Of a stretch of 64,000 bases of DNA, positions 26,179 through 36,550 are shown piece after piece. Source of the stretch: CAWBVG01 sp963792175 (GTDB lineage Bacteria; Acidobacteriota; Vicinamibacteria; Vicinamibacterales; CAVVIG01); contig CAWBVG010000049.1 of the NCBI GenBank assembly GCA_963792175.1, positions 124,001 to 188,000 of the forward strand, read 5' to 3'. A model generated the notes under the pieces. That model did no database searches and was not told the origin of the DNA. It was given only the letters and a program-made list of their open reading frames with translations. Made by a program: the position numbers and the translations under genes. Every line of letters begins with the position of its first letter. Position 1 is the stretch's first letter.

Positions 26179-26561
26179 ATGATTCGCGAGCTTCGACACA
26201 TCCACGCCTTCCTGGAGGTCGCGCGGCGCGGCAGCTTCACGCGCGCCGCGGCGGAGCTCCGCGTGTCGCAGCCGGCGCTCACCGTCCAGTGACCGATGCG
26301 CTGGCGGGCCGGATCGCCGCGCTCGTCAAGACCGGCGAGATCGATTTCGGCATCAGCAGCCAGATGCCGACCGACCGCGAGCTCACGTATCACCACCTGG
26401 TCACCGACCGGCTGTGCGCGTTCGCCGTGCCGGATCACCCGCTGGTCAGGAAGAAGACGGCGACGCTGCGCGACCTGGTCACGTATCCGTTGATTCTGCT
26501 CGTCAAGGAGAGCAGCGTCCGCGAACTGGTCGACGTGCTGCGCCAGCTTGCGCGTCGCTGA
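26179..26561 (+). pseudogene. LysR-family regulator remnant, internally deleted
   Basis: The first 37 codons give the start of a LysR winged helix (MIRELRHIHAFLEVARRGSF ... LRVSQPALTVQ), then a TGA at 26290. The sequence resumes directly with part of the effector domain (DALAGRIAALVKTGEIDFGI, HHLVTDRLCAFAVPDHPLVR, LVTYPLILLVKESSVRELVD) and stops at 26561. The second half of the HTH, the linker helix and about half of the effector domain are missing. It cannot be a working regulator. Its 3' end abuts the convergent gene at 26565. Confidence 0.8.
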
Positions 26562-26564
26562 CCA

Positions 26565-27812
26565 TCACTCCCTGAGCTTTCGCATCGTGACCCCGAAAGC
26601 CTCCCGGCCCGACTCGGGATCGTAGACGATCACCGGCGTCGGCCGTCCGTTGATGGTGTCGGGACTCGCGCGCGCGTAGCCCATCAACGTCGTCGCCAAC
26701 CGTTCCTTCTGCGCGCCTTCGCCATTCGCCGTCAGCAGGTCGTTGAAGGTCAACATCCACGGCTGGCCGCGCAGCAACGCGTCGATGACGGTTCCTTTCA
26801 GGACGTTGTGAGAGAAGTTGAAGAAGAACGAGAGCGGTGAAAAATGCCGTTCCGAGGGACGGAACCGCTCGAACGTGCCGAGCAGATCCGCGCGATAGCC
26901 GAGGAACCGCTCCCGAAACGCGGCCCGCTCACGCTCGCTCGACGACAGGACGGGAGGCGGATCGCCCACGAATGCACGGGCATCCGGCGACACGCCGTTG
27001 AGGATCGCCTCGGCAATGGTGTCGCCCTCGTCGGGGACGCCTGCGGCCTTGCGCCGGGAGTACTCCTGCATCAGGGTCGCGAGCGCGAAGCAGAGCCACG
27101 GGTAATCCGCCAGGTTGTCGCGCCGCATCACCAGGGTGTCGCGCCGGTACGTCGCCTCGAACCCGAAGCGGAGATGACAGCCCATGCTCGCGGCGTGACC
27201 GAGGGCGATCGCGGTCCGGTGTCCGGCGTTCAGCGTTCTGACTCGGGCCAGCAGTGTGTCGTAGCCACGTTCCCGCAGCTCGAAATGAGAAGTGGCGATG
27301 AGGAGCAATGTCTCGGCGTTCGCCACGAACCGCTGGCCGCTTCCCTCGGGGCCTTGCAGTGCGGTCAGCAGCCGGCTCACCCGATCCAGGTTGGCGTCGG
27401 CGTCGCCTTCATCCCAGATACGCAGCGAGAACAGCGCGAGGATGTGGAAGAAATGATAGTCCACGAGGATCGCGAGGGCGCGCGGGTCCGCCGCCTGACC
27501 ACCGCGCCGCTCGATCAGATAGGTGAGGACGTCAACGGGAATCGTGTCCTCGTTGACCCGGTCGGCCTTGCCGTCCCAGTCGTGCAGAACATGAAAGCCG
27601 TCCTGGCGCGTGGTGTGGTCGAAGGTGCTGACGATGCGCTCGAGATCGATGCGCTGCGCCGCGGCCGGCCAGACGTTGGCGCGCATGTGATCGCGCAGCC
27701 GGACCAGCGCCCGCCCGAAGTCCTTCGCTGCCGCCACCTCGGCGACGATTTCGCGGCGCGCCGGTCCGGTCAGCGCCGACTCGAGGAGCGCACAGCCCGC
27801 GTCGAAGTTCAC
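26565..27812 (-). CDS. Protein of unknown function (415 aa), last gene of a hydrolase/PQQ operon
   Basis: Mostly alpha-helical, no signal peptide or transmembrane segment. Segments worth noting: FDHTTRQDGFHVLHDWDGKA, LAILVDYHFFHILALFSLRI, HRTAIALGHAASMGCHLRFG, PWLCFALATLMQEYSRR and HFSPLSFFFNFSHNVLKGTV. The His/Asp-rich HVLHDWDGK part may be functional, but no family is recognised. The start GTG 27812 overlaps the stop of the PQQ dehydrogenase (GTGA), so it is translationally coupled to it; longer readings upstream are shadow. Confidence 0.65.
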   Translation of the reverse strand: MNFDAGCALLESALTGPARREIVAEVAAAKDFGRALVRLRDHMRANVWPAAAQRIDLERIVSTFDHTTRQDGFHVLHDWDGKADRVNEDTIPVDVLTYLIERRGGQAADPRALAILVDYHFFHILALFSLRIWDEGDADANLDRVSRLLTALQGPEGSGQRFVANAETLLLIATSHFELRERGYDTLLARVRTLNAGHRTAIALGHAASMGCHLRFGFEATYRRDTLVMRRDNLADYPWLCFALATLMQEYSRRKAAGVPDEGDTIAEAILNGVSPDARAFVGDPPPVLSSSERERAAFRERFLGYRADLLGTFERFRPSERHFSPLSFFFNFSHNVLKGTVIDALLRGQPWMLTFNDLLTANGEGAQKERLATTLMGYARASPDTINGRPTPVIVYDPESGREAFGVTMRKLRE

Positions 27813-29663
27813 TCGGGCAGTCCGAACGCGAGGAGGACGTTGCCCGCGCGTGCACCGAACGCGCCGTAGCCGGAGTTGACGTACAGCATGCCGCCGGCGA
27901 CCACTGGCGCGGGACCGTTCATCGATCCGCCCTTGCCTTTCACGCCGTTGAGCGTCTGGAACTCGCGATTGGTGTCGAATTGCCAGACGATCGAGCCGTC
28001 CTTCGATGCAAACGCGCGGATCGCGCCGTCCATGGACGGCGAGAACACCACGCCGGGAATCGCCGTGATCGCCGCGGACTGGGCGCCGTTGCAGCCACGG
28101 GCGGGTTTGCCGCACGCTGGCTCGGGCGGCGGCGCGAACCAGGCGCGCTCGCCCGTGGCGAGCTTGACCGCATGCAGACCACCTGGCGACGGACTGTTGC
28201 CGTCTGCCACCGGAAAATATGCCTGGTCGGCGTCCACGGCCGCGCCCCACTCGATGCCGCCGAGGGCGCCGCCTTTGCCCGCGCGGTATTCCCAGAGGAT
28301 GTCGCCCTGCTTGTCGGGATCCATCGCGTAGCCGATGCCGGACTTGTTGCCGATGACGATCGCGTCGTGACCATTGGGCAGCTTCACGAGCGCGGGGGAC
28401 GAGCCGAAGTCGAAGTCAGGACCGGGACGGTCGCTGCAGTTCGATTCGCCGACGCGGCATCCGAAGATATCCGGAGCCGCCACCTGCTTCGCCCAGAGCA
28501 GGCGCCCCGTCTCGAGATCGAACGCGGCCACGGCGTTCGCGGTTGGCTGCGTCACAATCCCGGCATACGTGTTCCCGACACCGACGTACAGCCGGCGACG
28601 CGCCTCGTCGATCGTTGGCGCCGACCAGATGGCGCCGCCGGCGGGCCCCCAGATCTCGACGCCGTCCGCGCGTCGGCCGAGCACCTTCGGCTCTTCGGCA
28701 ATGGTGTACGTCCGCCACAGCAGGTCGCCGCTGCTCGCATCGAGCGCGGCGATGCTGCCGCGGAAGGTGCAGCAGGGATACGAGGGGCTCTTCCCGGCTT
28801 CTTCATAGGACGACGTGGGCACGTAAAGCCGGCCGGCGTAAAGCGCGGGAGATCCCGTCAGCCGGACCAGTGGATGATTGTCGACCTTGCGCGACCAGAT
28901 CTGCCGTCCCGTGACGGCGTCGAGCGCGTACGCGTAGCCTTTCTGATCCAGGACATATGCGCGGTTGTCGCCGATGGAGATCGACGCGCGCACGCCGCCG
29001 TTGGCGGTGAACGTCCAGATGCTGCAGCCGCTTCGGGCGTCGAGCGCGTACACCGTGCCGTTCTGGCTGCCGACGAACAGGCGGCCGCCCGCAATCGTCG
29101 GCTGGCCCCACGCTGATGTCGTGTCCGCAAATCCGAATGCCCATTTCAGAACGAGCCGTGGCACTTGATCCGCTGACAGGCCCGCCTGCGCCGCCGGCTG
29201 GAAATGCGTGTTCTCGCGCGTCGGTCCCCAGCCGTTCCAAAGCGGACTGCTGTCTGGATCCCGGAGCGCCGGCGGATTCGTGCAGCGACCGCGTGTGGTC
29301 CCGGTGGGATCGCCGCCCATCGCGCGGCCGGTGAGGTATTCGGCGATCGCACGCCGCTCGCCTGCCGCTGAGCGACAGCCCCTGATACCGCATCGCGCCG
29401 CCCGTCAGGGAGTCGACGATGGCTTCCGGCGATCGATCGTGGAGAACGTCTTTCTGCGGCGCACGCGAGCCGGCCGGCGGCGCGTCGTGGCACGTGCGCG
29501 CACGCCGCGTCGTACAGGGCAGCACCTTCGGACGATCCTGCCGCGGCACTCCTGTGGCCTCGAGATCCATGGCGACGGCCGCCACGAGAACTGACGCCGC
29601 GAGCACCCACAACCTGGAACCCGATCGAACCCTGAGCCCTGAACCCTGAAGCCCGACCCCCAT
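27809..29663 (-). CDS. Second PQQ-type propeller dehydrogenase with cytochrome c, at least three frameshifts
   Basis: Paralogue of the 17974-19851 protein, about 618 residues. ATG 29663 opens MGVGLQGSGLRVRSGSRLWV, a leader whose first codons are CCCTGAA heptamers, followed by the hydrophobic core LWVLAASVLVAAVAM. The heme motif region ALYDAACA-TCHDAPP is split by an extra base near 29490, and a further shift lies near 29340-29370. From 29320 down, the propeller is intact: NGWGPTRENTHFQPAAQAGL, FVGSQNGTVYALDARSGCSI, LYVPTSSYEEAGK and GDLLWRTYTIAEE. Probable periplasmic quinohemoprotein oxidising an alcohol. It lies between an alpha/beta hydrolase gene and the unknown 415-aa gene. Confidence 0.8.
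29630..29652. repeat. CCCTGAA heptamer array
   Basis: Three to four CCCTGAG/CCCTGAA units, encoding on the minus strand the n-region of the second PQQ dehydrogenase leader. Single arm. Confidence 0.7.
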
Positions 29664-30681
29664 CACAAGATACTTCTGGAACCAGGCGGCCGCGGCTTCG
29701 ACCGCGGCGTCGAACGCGCCCGCGGCTGTCATCGTGTGCGTCGCGCCCGGCACCACCGTGACGCCGTTCGGGCCCTTCAGCAGCTTCGACGCCGCCACGG
29801 CATGCGCGTCGTTGTTGACCCGCGCGTCTTTTTCGGCGAGGACGAACAGGACGGCGGTCGTCGGCGGCACCGCGTCCACGAACCAGAATGGATGGTAGTC
29901 GGCCAGCGCGAGCTTCGCTTCCTGATCGTTCATCGCCGCCGCGGCTGCAGCGGTGACCGGCGCCTGGCCATTGCGCGCGAGCCGCACCATCGCGGCCCGA
30001 TGCTCGGCCGACGGCGTGCGTCGCCTTGCGCGGAACGTCCCGGCCTTCAATCACGGGCGTCTGGGCGACAGCGGCCTTCACACGGAAATCGGTCGCGGCG
30101 ATCGTGATGACATGCCCTCCGGCGAGATCGGTGCCCCAGATGCCGATGCGGCTGCGGTCGACGCCAGGTTCGCCCTGCAAGTACGAGATCGCGTTGCGGA
30201 TGTCGAGCAGCTGGGCCTCGGGGATGAGCCGCTTGCGGCGGATGCGCAGGTTGGCGGTGTGTTGCGAGAAGCGCAGCCGATCGTCCCAACGCACGTGCTC
30301 GGGCAGATACAGGAAACCGCCGCTCTTTCCCCAGCCGCGATAATCGATGGCCATCGCCACCAGGCCTCGCGCGGCCAGCTGCGCGGCGTACTTGTCAACG
30401 GACTCCGCGGTGGCGCCAGGGGCGGGCGCAAGCACCACCGCCGGACTCTTGCTCTCGCTCCCGCTGCCCTTCGGCAGATAGATCTTCGCGTAGCACTGCA
30501 CGGCTTCGCTGTAGAACTTCACGTCCTTCGTGGTGACGCCGTCGGCAGCGGCAGCCCTACCGCCTTCGCGCCCTTGGCGCTTCGGCGTGTCTCGCCGTAG
30601 CTCGCGCGAAATCCCCGCGAGCGGAGGCGGAAAGGGCTGCGCTACGAGTGCAAGGAACAGCGTCGCGAGCCTGGCGCTCAT
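29663..30681 (-). CDS. Secreted alpha/beta hydrolase (dienelactone-hydrolase-like), two frameshifts
   Basis: About 339 residues. Signal peptide MSARLATLFLALVAQPFPPP, then KFYSEAVQCYAKIYLPKG, SPAVVLAPAPGATAESVDKY, GLVAMAIDYRGWGKSGGFLY and YLQGEPGVDRSRIGIWGTDL. In the nucleophile elbow the usual GxSxG reads GTDLAGG, so a Ser nucleophile is absent or replaced by Asp. The acid and His regions are LFVLAEKDARVNNDAHA and VVPGATHTMTAAGAF. The frame changes near 30040 and near the 3' end, where a TGATG overlap with the PQQ start at 29663 would be natural. The start ATG 30681 overlaps the stop of the next hydrolase (ATGA). Confidence 0.7.
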
Positions 30682-31846
30682 TTTCGAACCTGCGCAGCCG
30701 TCGATGGCTTCGCGGAAACTGGCGGACCCAGATACTTCAGGAACCATTCCGCTGCGAGGGTCGAGCCGACCTCGAAGCCGGTGTTCGAGTACGCCTGAAA
30801 GTGCGTCAGCTCCGGATAGACGATGGTCTGCGCCGTGACGCCGCGGCCGTTCAGATACCGGGCCGCCTCCTGCGCGCCCGCCGGACCGCCGGTCAGTTCG
30901 TCCCGTTCCGCTGGCAGAAACAGGACCTTCGTCGTCTCGGCAATCTGATCGAGTGTCGAGCCCGCGCGGATGTCGCGGTTGCGGAAGTTCCCGAACAGAT
31001 CGATCTTGCTCTTGAACGAAAAGCCGCCGTCCACTTCCGCGCCCTGGCCGCTGCGCGCCCGCTTGATCGCGTCGTCCACCATCGCCGCCTGGGCGCCCGT
31101 GGGGGGCGGCGCCGGACCGCGCGGTGCCGGCCGCGGACTGGCAACCTGAGAGACGACAGCCTTCGCGCGTGCATCGAGGGCCGCAACGGCGATGACGACG
31201 CTGCCGGCGTTGCTCGAGCCCCAGATGCCGATGGCATCCGGATCCACGCCGGGCTCACCTTGCAGGTACGAGATGGCCGCGCGATAGTCGTCGACTTCGT
31301 GTGCGTTGTTCAGGTTGGTCCGCTTGACCACGACCCGCAGCCTTTTGTCGGCGACAACCTGCGCATCGGTGGTGGGGTCCGCCTCGAGCAGTTTCAGATC
31401 GTCCGATCCGCTGCCGCTGAACCCGTAGCTCTGATAGTCGATCGCCATCGCCACCAGCCCGCGCTCGGCGAACCGCGCCGCGTACTTTTCGATGCCGATC
31501 GACAGCGCGTTGATGCCGTGTCCGACCACCACCGCCGGCCGCCGGTCGGACGCTCTTGAACCCTTTCGGGAAGAACAGCTTTCCGTAAAGCGGCGTGCCG
31601 CCATCGACGTAGAACGTGATCTGCCGGGTCGTGACGCCGTCGGGCAGGTCGTAGTCCCAGTCGCGCGGTTGCGTGCCGCCCTCGCGCTTCATGTCGGCGT
31701 CGGTGGCCTGCAGGTGGAAGTCGGCCTTGCGCTTCTCGACGAGATCGGTCGGCGATCTGCGCGGACGCAGTGGTCACCATTACGGTCCCCATCACCGCCA
31801 CGAACAACAGCCTGGCCCGCACGGCGGCGATTATAATCCGCGGCAT
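30678..31846 (-). CDS. Secreted alpha/beta hydrolase, paralogue, two frameshifts
   Basis: About 389 residues. Leader RARLLFVAVMGTVMVTTASA, then DMKREGGTQPRDWDYDLPDG, TFYVDGGTPLYGKLFFPKGF, AVVVGHGINALSIGIEKYAA, GLVAMAIDYQSYGFSGSGSD, YLQGEPGVDPDAIGIWGSSN and LAAEWFLKYLGPP. The elbow GIWGSSNAGS keeps a Ser. The frame changes near 31745 and 31560. First gene of the operon hydrolase-hydrolase-PQQ dehydrogenase-unknown. Its ATG (31846) and the ATG of the divergent NTF2-like gene share the tetramer CATG, so at least one of the two starts may lie further inside. Confidence 0.7.
31832..31837 (+). promoter_or_regulatory. -10 box TATAAT placed for a leaderless transcript
   Basis: Consensus TATAAT ending 7 nt before the ATG of the NTF2-like gene, so transcription would begin at or next to the start codon. 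No Shine-Dalgarno sequence is present. It lies inside the coding region of the divergent hydrolase leader. No clear -35. Confidence 0.5.
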
Positions 31847-32318
31847 GCGACTCCTGACCGGCCTGCTGCTCGTTGTCGCCGTCCCCCTGTCACACCTTCC
31901 AGTCGGCGCGCGCGCGACGGCGGCGCATCCGATCGCCGGAAGTCCGGCGTCGACAGTCGCCGAAGAAATTCAGGCGATGGAAACGCGATGGAACGAGGCC
32001 CGCGCGCACGCCGACGTGGCGACGCTGGATCGCATCCTCGTCGACGATTGGACGGTGACGCACGCCAACGGCACGACGGACTCGAAGGCGAAGTACCTGG
32101 GCGACCTGCGCTCGGGCGCGCGCAAGTTCGGTGGGCCGGTGACCGTCAGCGACTTCGTGGTCCGCGTCTACGGCGACACCGCCGTGGCCGCCGGCTCGAG
32201 CCAGTCAACGGTGACGTTGAACGGTCAGCCGCAAGGCGGCGCGTTGCATTTCACGCGGGTCTACGTGAAACGCAACGGCGCCTGGAAGATGATCGTGACA
32301 CAGGCGACTCAACGGTAG
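31845..32318 (+). CDS. Secreted NTF2-like (SnoaL/DUF4440-type) protein
   Basis: 157 residues with a signal peptide (RLLTGLLLVVAVPLSHLPVG). The domain has the cone-fold pattern of the SnoaL/DUF4440 group: EEIQAMETRWNEARAHADVA, LDRILVDDWTVTHANGTTDS, VSDFVVRVYGDTAVAAGSSQ and HFTRVYVKRNGAWKMIVTQA. These domains bind small ligands or act as isomerase-like enzymes; nothing here fixes a reaction. It converges on the DUF3089 gene with 12 bp between the stops. Confidence 0.8.
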   Translation: MRLLTGLLLVVAVPLSHLPVGARATAAHPIAGSPASTVAEEIQAMETRWNEARAHADVATLDRILVDDWTVTHANGTTDSKAKYLGDLRSGARKFGGPVTVSDFVVRVYGDTAVAAGSSQSTVTLNGQPQGGALHFTRVYVKRNGAWKMIVTQATQR

Positions 32319-32330
32319 AAACGCAGAGCG

Positions 32331-33491
32331 TTACTGCGACTTCCTGCTCGCGGCGAGGTATGCCTTCCCCTCCTCGCGGACGATGTCCACGAGATTGCCC
32401 ATCGCGAGGTTGACGTCGATGAGGTGAAGCCCCCAGCTCGCGTTGACCTCACCGTTGGCCATGACGTCGCCGGCGATGTCGTCGACGCGCGGATCGGCGG
32501 GGTTGCCGTGCACCGTCACCTCCAGATACGACCCCTTGTCATTGGCGACACATTGGGCCGTCAGCAAACCCGGGACGCTGACGAACGGCGTCTCGATCGG
32601 CTTGGCAGGCGTCACCCACGGCCGCGGTTCCGCGGCCGATCCGACGATGCTGCGGCCCGCTGCGGAGAGGTACGCGTGCAGCTCGCCGCTGCCGCCGCCA
32701 AGCGCGGCGGGATTCACGCACGCCGCCTGCATGTTCTCGCCTTGCACGCGTCCGAAGCGCGAGTTGGCCGGCGGCGGAATCGTCGACCGGAACGACGCAT
32801 ACGCGATCGCGCACCCGACCTGCGTTGCCGAATGACAGAGCGGAATGTGCTGAAACGCGCCGCCGACGTCCTTGCCTTTCGGCACCGCGAGGCTCGTGCC
32901 GAGCAGCAGCGCCGAGATCAGCTTCGACTGCACGGGCTTGCCGTCGATTTCGTTGCGCATCAGCTGCGTCAGCACACCGGATCCCTGCGAGTGGCCGATC
33001 AACACGACGCCGCGGCCGTTGTTGTCGTGCTGCAGATAGTGATTCCACGCGTCGAGCACGTCGTTGTATCCGAGCGCGCGATCGACCGCGATCGGAGTGC
33101 CGGTCGCGGCGGCGCGCAGCGCCGTCAGCGTCGCCTGCCGGTAGAGAGGGGCAAAGACGCGGCACTGCGACGCGAAGCGCGCCAGCTGCGCACGCACGAC
33201 GCCGTTCTCTTCCGGCCCGGCGATCATGTCGCTGTTGCCGCCGGTATCGGTCGAGACTGTCGGGTAGACGTAGAAGCAGTCGATCGGCGCGTTCGGGTTC
33301 GCCTTCCAGTCTTCGCGCGTCAACGTGCCGTTCGCCGCCACGATGGTCGTGGACTGGTCGACGGCACACGCGTCTGCGCGGCCCGGACGGCAGAGCCAGT
33401 TCTTGCCGTCGCCGTAGTCGTTCTTCGCGGTCTGCGCCGCGGCGGGCGATGCGATCGTCGCCGCGAGCAGGAGAATCGTGTGCGCCTTCAT
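32331..33491 (-). CDS. DUF3089 family secreted esterase/lipase-like protein
   Basis: 386 residues with signal peptide MKAHTILLLAATIASPAAAQ. DUF3089 features: WLCRPGRADACAVD, CFYVYPTVSTDTGGNSDM, FAPLYRQATLTAL and the elbow GVVLIGHSQGSGVLTQLM with the Ser nucleophile, plus CHSATQVGCAIAYASFR and ENMQAACVNPAALGGG. Expected to act as a secreted serine esterase. ATG 33491 is chosen because GGAGGA precedes it by 6 nt; an in-frame start eight codons upstream lacks this. The MFS gene lies 20 bp upstream on the same strand, so an export/hydrolysis pair is possible. Confidence 0.85.
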   Translation of the reverse strand: MKAHTILLLAATIASPAAAQTAKNDYGDGKNWLCRPGRADACAVDQSTTIVAANGTLTREDWKANPNAPIDCFYVYPTVSTDTGGNSDMIAGPEENGVVRAQLARFASQCRVFAPLYRQATLTALRAAATGTPIAVDRALGYNDVLDAWNHYLQHDNNGRGVVLIGHSQGSGVLTQLMRNEIDGKPVQSKLISALLLGTSLAVPKGKDVGGAFQHIPLCHSATQVGCAIAYASFRSTIPPPANSRFGRVQGENMQAACVNPAALGGGSGELHAYLSAAGRSIVGSAAEPRPWVTPAKPIETPFVSVPGLLTAQCVANDKGSYLEVTVHGNPADPRVDDIAGDVMANGEVNASWGLHLIDVNLAMGNLVDIVREEGKAYLAASRKSQ

Positions 33492-33511
33492 GGTTCCTCC
33501 ACAATATGTAC

Positions 33512-34787
33512 TCATGACGTACTCACTCGGTCACGGGCCTCTGACATCAGACGGACGCCTTTGGTTTCCGGCAGCGTCCAGACCGTCGCGCCCGCCAGCA
33601 GCGCAAAAGGTACCGCGAGCGCGATGCCGGCGCCGAACGACGTGCGCATCGCGACCCAGCTGATGACCACCGGTGCCAGGAACTGCACGCCGCGCGCGGT
33701 GTTGTAGATGATACCCAGTGCCGCGGCGCGCACGGAGGTCGGAAAGACTTCGTTCAGCAGCGGGCCGATGCAGCCCCAGTTGCCTTCGCCGAAGCCGACG
33801 AGCAGCATGAAGCCGAACGTCGTCCACGTATAACCGCCGGCCATCGTCCACCCGAGCGTCACCATCAGCAGCCCGATCGCCTTGATCACCGAGAAGATGG
33901 TGAAGCTGGGGCGCCGGCCGATGGAATCGCTCGCGTAGCCGAACGCGATGTAGCCGCCGATCGACCCGATCTGATCCATCAGCAGCAGCCAGGCGACGTC
34001 CGCGTTGGCACAGACCGCGGGTGTCGTGCAGATAGGTCGGCAGCCAGATCGTCTTGAACCAGTAGGCCGCCATGTTGAACGTCGTGACCGTCAACGCCAG
34101 CATCGTCGTCTTCCGCAGCGCGGGTCCGAGCATCTGGCCGAGCGCCGCCACGTAACCGAGGTTCCTGGCGACGCCGGACTTGACGCTCCGCAGCCAGACG
34201 TCCGATTCCGGCATCTGGCGTCGAATGACGACGACGATGAGTGCGGGCAGCGCGGACAGCATGAACGCCGCGCGCCAGCCGATCCACGGCGCCAGGAGAT
34301 TGCCGACCATCGACGCGAAGAAGCGCGCGAAGGCCGAGCCGCTCTGCAGGTACGAGCCGTAGCGGCCGCGCACGTGCGGCGGAACCGTTTCGCCGACCAG
34401 CGCGTGCGCCACCGCCCACTCGCCGCCGACGCCAATGCCGGTAATCGCACGCGCCAGGAACAGCGTCGACATGCTGGTCGCCATTCCCGATAACAGCGTG
34501 CCGACGCTGTAGACGAGGATGGTGACCATCAGCAGCGGCTTGCGGCCGTACCGATCGCCCAGCGCGCCGCCGATGAAGCCGCCGACGGCGGTAAACGCCA
34601 GCGCCGTTCCCAGCAGGACGCTGACGTCCTGCTGCGACAGCGCCAGATCCTGCCGCAGCGTCGTCGTCGAGATGACGAAGCTGAGAAGGAGGAGATCGTA
34701 GAAATCGAAGATCCAACCGATGAACGAGAACGCCAGGATCTTGCGATGAATCGGCAGGACGACAGCGCTCTCGCTGAGAAGGGGCAT
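33512..34787 (-). CDS. MFS transporter (sugar/aromatic-acid porter type), one frameshift
   Basis: About 425 residues, 12 transmembrane segments. The N-terminal half has the loop 2-3 motif GGALGDRYGRKPLLM, ARAITGIGVGGEWAVAHAL and VPPHVRGRYGSYLQSGSAFA, as in AAHS/sialate-like porters. A one-base indel near 34005 separates it from the C-terminal half (MDQIGSIGGYIAFGYASDSI, GFGEGNWGCIGPLLNEVFPT, WTLPETKGVRL). The second-half motif ASDSIGRRPS is kept. Substrate probably an organic acid; not determinable here. It precedes the DUF3089 esterase gene. Confidence 0.8.
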
Positions 34788-34849
34788 GGGGTGCTGGGAT
34801 TATATGGTGCGCTGGTGCGGTTAGGGCCGCGCTCGTCGGCAGCTGCCGC

Positions 34850-36550
34850 TCACTGGCGCTGCGCCGCGGCCTTCGCGGCGGCGAGATTTCTTTGTGCGGA
34901 CGCCGAGTCGGGCTGCAGACGCACGGCCTCGGTGAACTCGCGGATGGCGTCGTCGTACTTTTTCTGAGCGAAGTAGACGTTCCCCAGATTGTTGTGCGCC
35001 CCCGCGTATCCCGGCTGGAGCCGGATCGCACGCTGGAATTCGTAGATCGCTTCGTCGTACTTCCGCGCGATCGTGAACGCGGTGCCAAGGTTATAGTGCG
35101 CCGGCGCCACGTCGCCGCGCAGCGCGAGCGTCCTCTGAAAATGTTCGACCGCCCGATCGGCCTGACCCAGTTCGAGATACAGCAGTGCCGCGTCGTCGTG
35201 CAGCCCGGCGTCCGACGGCAGCCGCTCGATCTCCATCTCGTAGCCGATCGCATCCTCGGCCGCGACCTTGGTCCGGAACTCGCGCGTCAGAGTGACCAGG
35301 TCCGGCTCGTCGCGCGTCAACACCTGGATCCACAGGTCGCCCATCTCGTCCGACGATCGCTGACCCCAGCGCGCGCGCTTCGCGGGCCGCTCGGGGTTGC
35401 GCACGTTGGCCGCGGAGTTGTCGTAGCGGTACTCCATCGACAGCGTCGTGCCTTTCGGCAGCCAGAACGGCGTGACGAACCGGTAGACGTGCTGCCAGCG
35501 GAAATCCCAGTCCCGGATGTGAATGAGCTCGCGCTTCGAGCCGTCCGGCAGCGTCGCCTCGCCGCGGATGTCGCGGGCGCGGTAATGCGCGTGCGGCTGC
35601 AGCGCCTCTACCCGCACGTCGACCGGCACCTTGTACGAATCGGTGATCGTGTAGTGCTGATCGCCCGGCGGGATGTCGATGCTCTGCCGGCCGAGCCGCA
35701 GCATCGCCGGCGTTTGCGTCGGCGCGGCGTCGCCGAAGTAGAGTCCGATCGACGGCTGCACCGATTCGGGTTTGCCGCTCGGCTGCATGTGAATCTCGAC
35801 GACGAGATCCGTGTCGCGCTCGAGCGTCCACGCGAGATCCTTCGGCGACAGCGGCGCCACCTGCCCCGGCGTCCATCCCAGGAAATGCCCTTCGGGGTAG
35901 TGGGCGGCGTGAGGGATCAGGCCGCTGTAGCCGGGCTTGGGGTCGGCCTCGTCCAACGCCCGCGCCGCGCGCGTGGTGTCGACGCGGATGTTCGCGTGGT
36001 GCACGACCTTCGGATTCCCCGGACGGAACTCGAGGCCCCGCACGAAGCGCGTCGCCGAGATCGGCAGCGGCAGCACAAAGATCCGGAACACATCGGTCCC
36101 TGAAGCCTGCAGCGTGTAAGGGACGGGCGGAGTGACGATCAGGTCCGGTGTGCCGAGCTGCCAACCCAGGTCCGGCGTTCGCCGCTTCGCGGTCGGCTGA
36201 GCTGGACGCGTGGGTCTCCTTCGATCGCGCCGCCGGCAGCCCACTCCGCGAGCAGCGCGATCTCGGCGTCGCTCAGCGGATGCTGTCCGAGGAAGGGGCC
36301 GTTGGATGGATCGGCCTTCCACGGCGGCATGTAGCGGTTCCTGGTCACCGTCGCGATCAGCGCCGCGCGACGTTTGACGTCGTCGTAGGTGTCGAGCGCA
36401 AACGGCGCCGAGCCGCCGTCGTGATGGCACATCACGCAGCGATCCGCGATCAGCGGCGCGATGTCGTTGGTGTAGGTGACGGTCGCCGCGTTCGAGACGG
36501 GTCGCGCGACGCCAGCCACCAATCAGCGCCGCGAGAAGCGCGCGAGTCAT
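34850..36550 (-). CDS. Heme-c / copper monooxygenase-like protein with TPR tail (paralogue 2), two frameshifts
   Basis: About 566 residues. After a short leader (MTRALLAALIGG) there is a cytochrome c domain with CVMCHH and YMPPWKADP. The PHM/DBH-like region follows: VVHHANIRVDTTRA (His pair), EIHMQPSGK, LQPHAHYRARDIRG (HxH), WDFRWQHVYRF and RSSDEMGDLWIQVL (Met ligand candidate). At the C terminus are three TPR units (HYNLGTAFTIARKYDEAIYE, HNNLGNVYFAQKKYDDAIRE). Two compensating indels lie near 36510 and 36190. The ATG overlaps the redoxin stop (ATGA). Probably periplasmic. TPRs suggest protein partners. Confidence 0.75.
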   Translation of the reverse strand: MTRALLAALIGGWRRATRLERGDRHLHQRHRAADRGSLRDVPSRRRLGAVCARHLRRRQTSRGADRDGDQEPLHAAVEGRSIQRPLPRTASAERRRDRAARGVGCRRRDRRRPTRPAQPTAKRRTPDLGWQLGTPDLIVTPPVPYTLQASGTDVFRIFVLPLPISATRFVRGLEFRPGNPKVVHHANIRVDTTRAARALDEADPKPGYSGLIPHAAHYPEGHFLGWTPGQVAPLSPKDLAWTLERDTDLVVEIHMQPSGKPESVQPSIGLYFGDAAPTQTPAMLRLGRQSIDIPPGDQHYTITDSYKVPVDVRVEALQPHAHYRARDIRGEATLPDGSKRELIHIRDWDFRWQHVYRFVTPFWLPKGTTLSMEYRYDNSAANVRNPERPAKRARWGQRSSDEMGDLWIQVLTRDEPDLVTLTREFRTKVAAEDAIGYEMEIERLPSDAGLHDDAALLYLELGQADRAVEHFQRTLALRGDVAPAHYNLGTAFTIARKYDEAIYEFQRAIRLQPGYAGAHNNLGNVYFAQKKYDDAIREFTEAVRLQPDSASAQRNLAAAKAAAQRQ

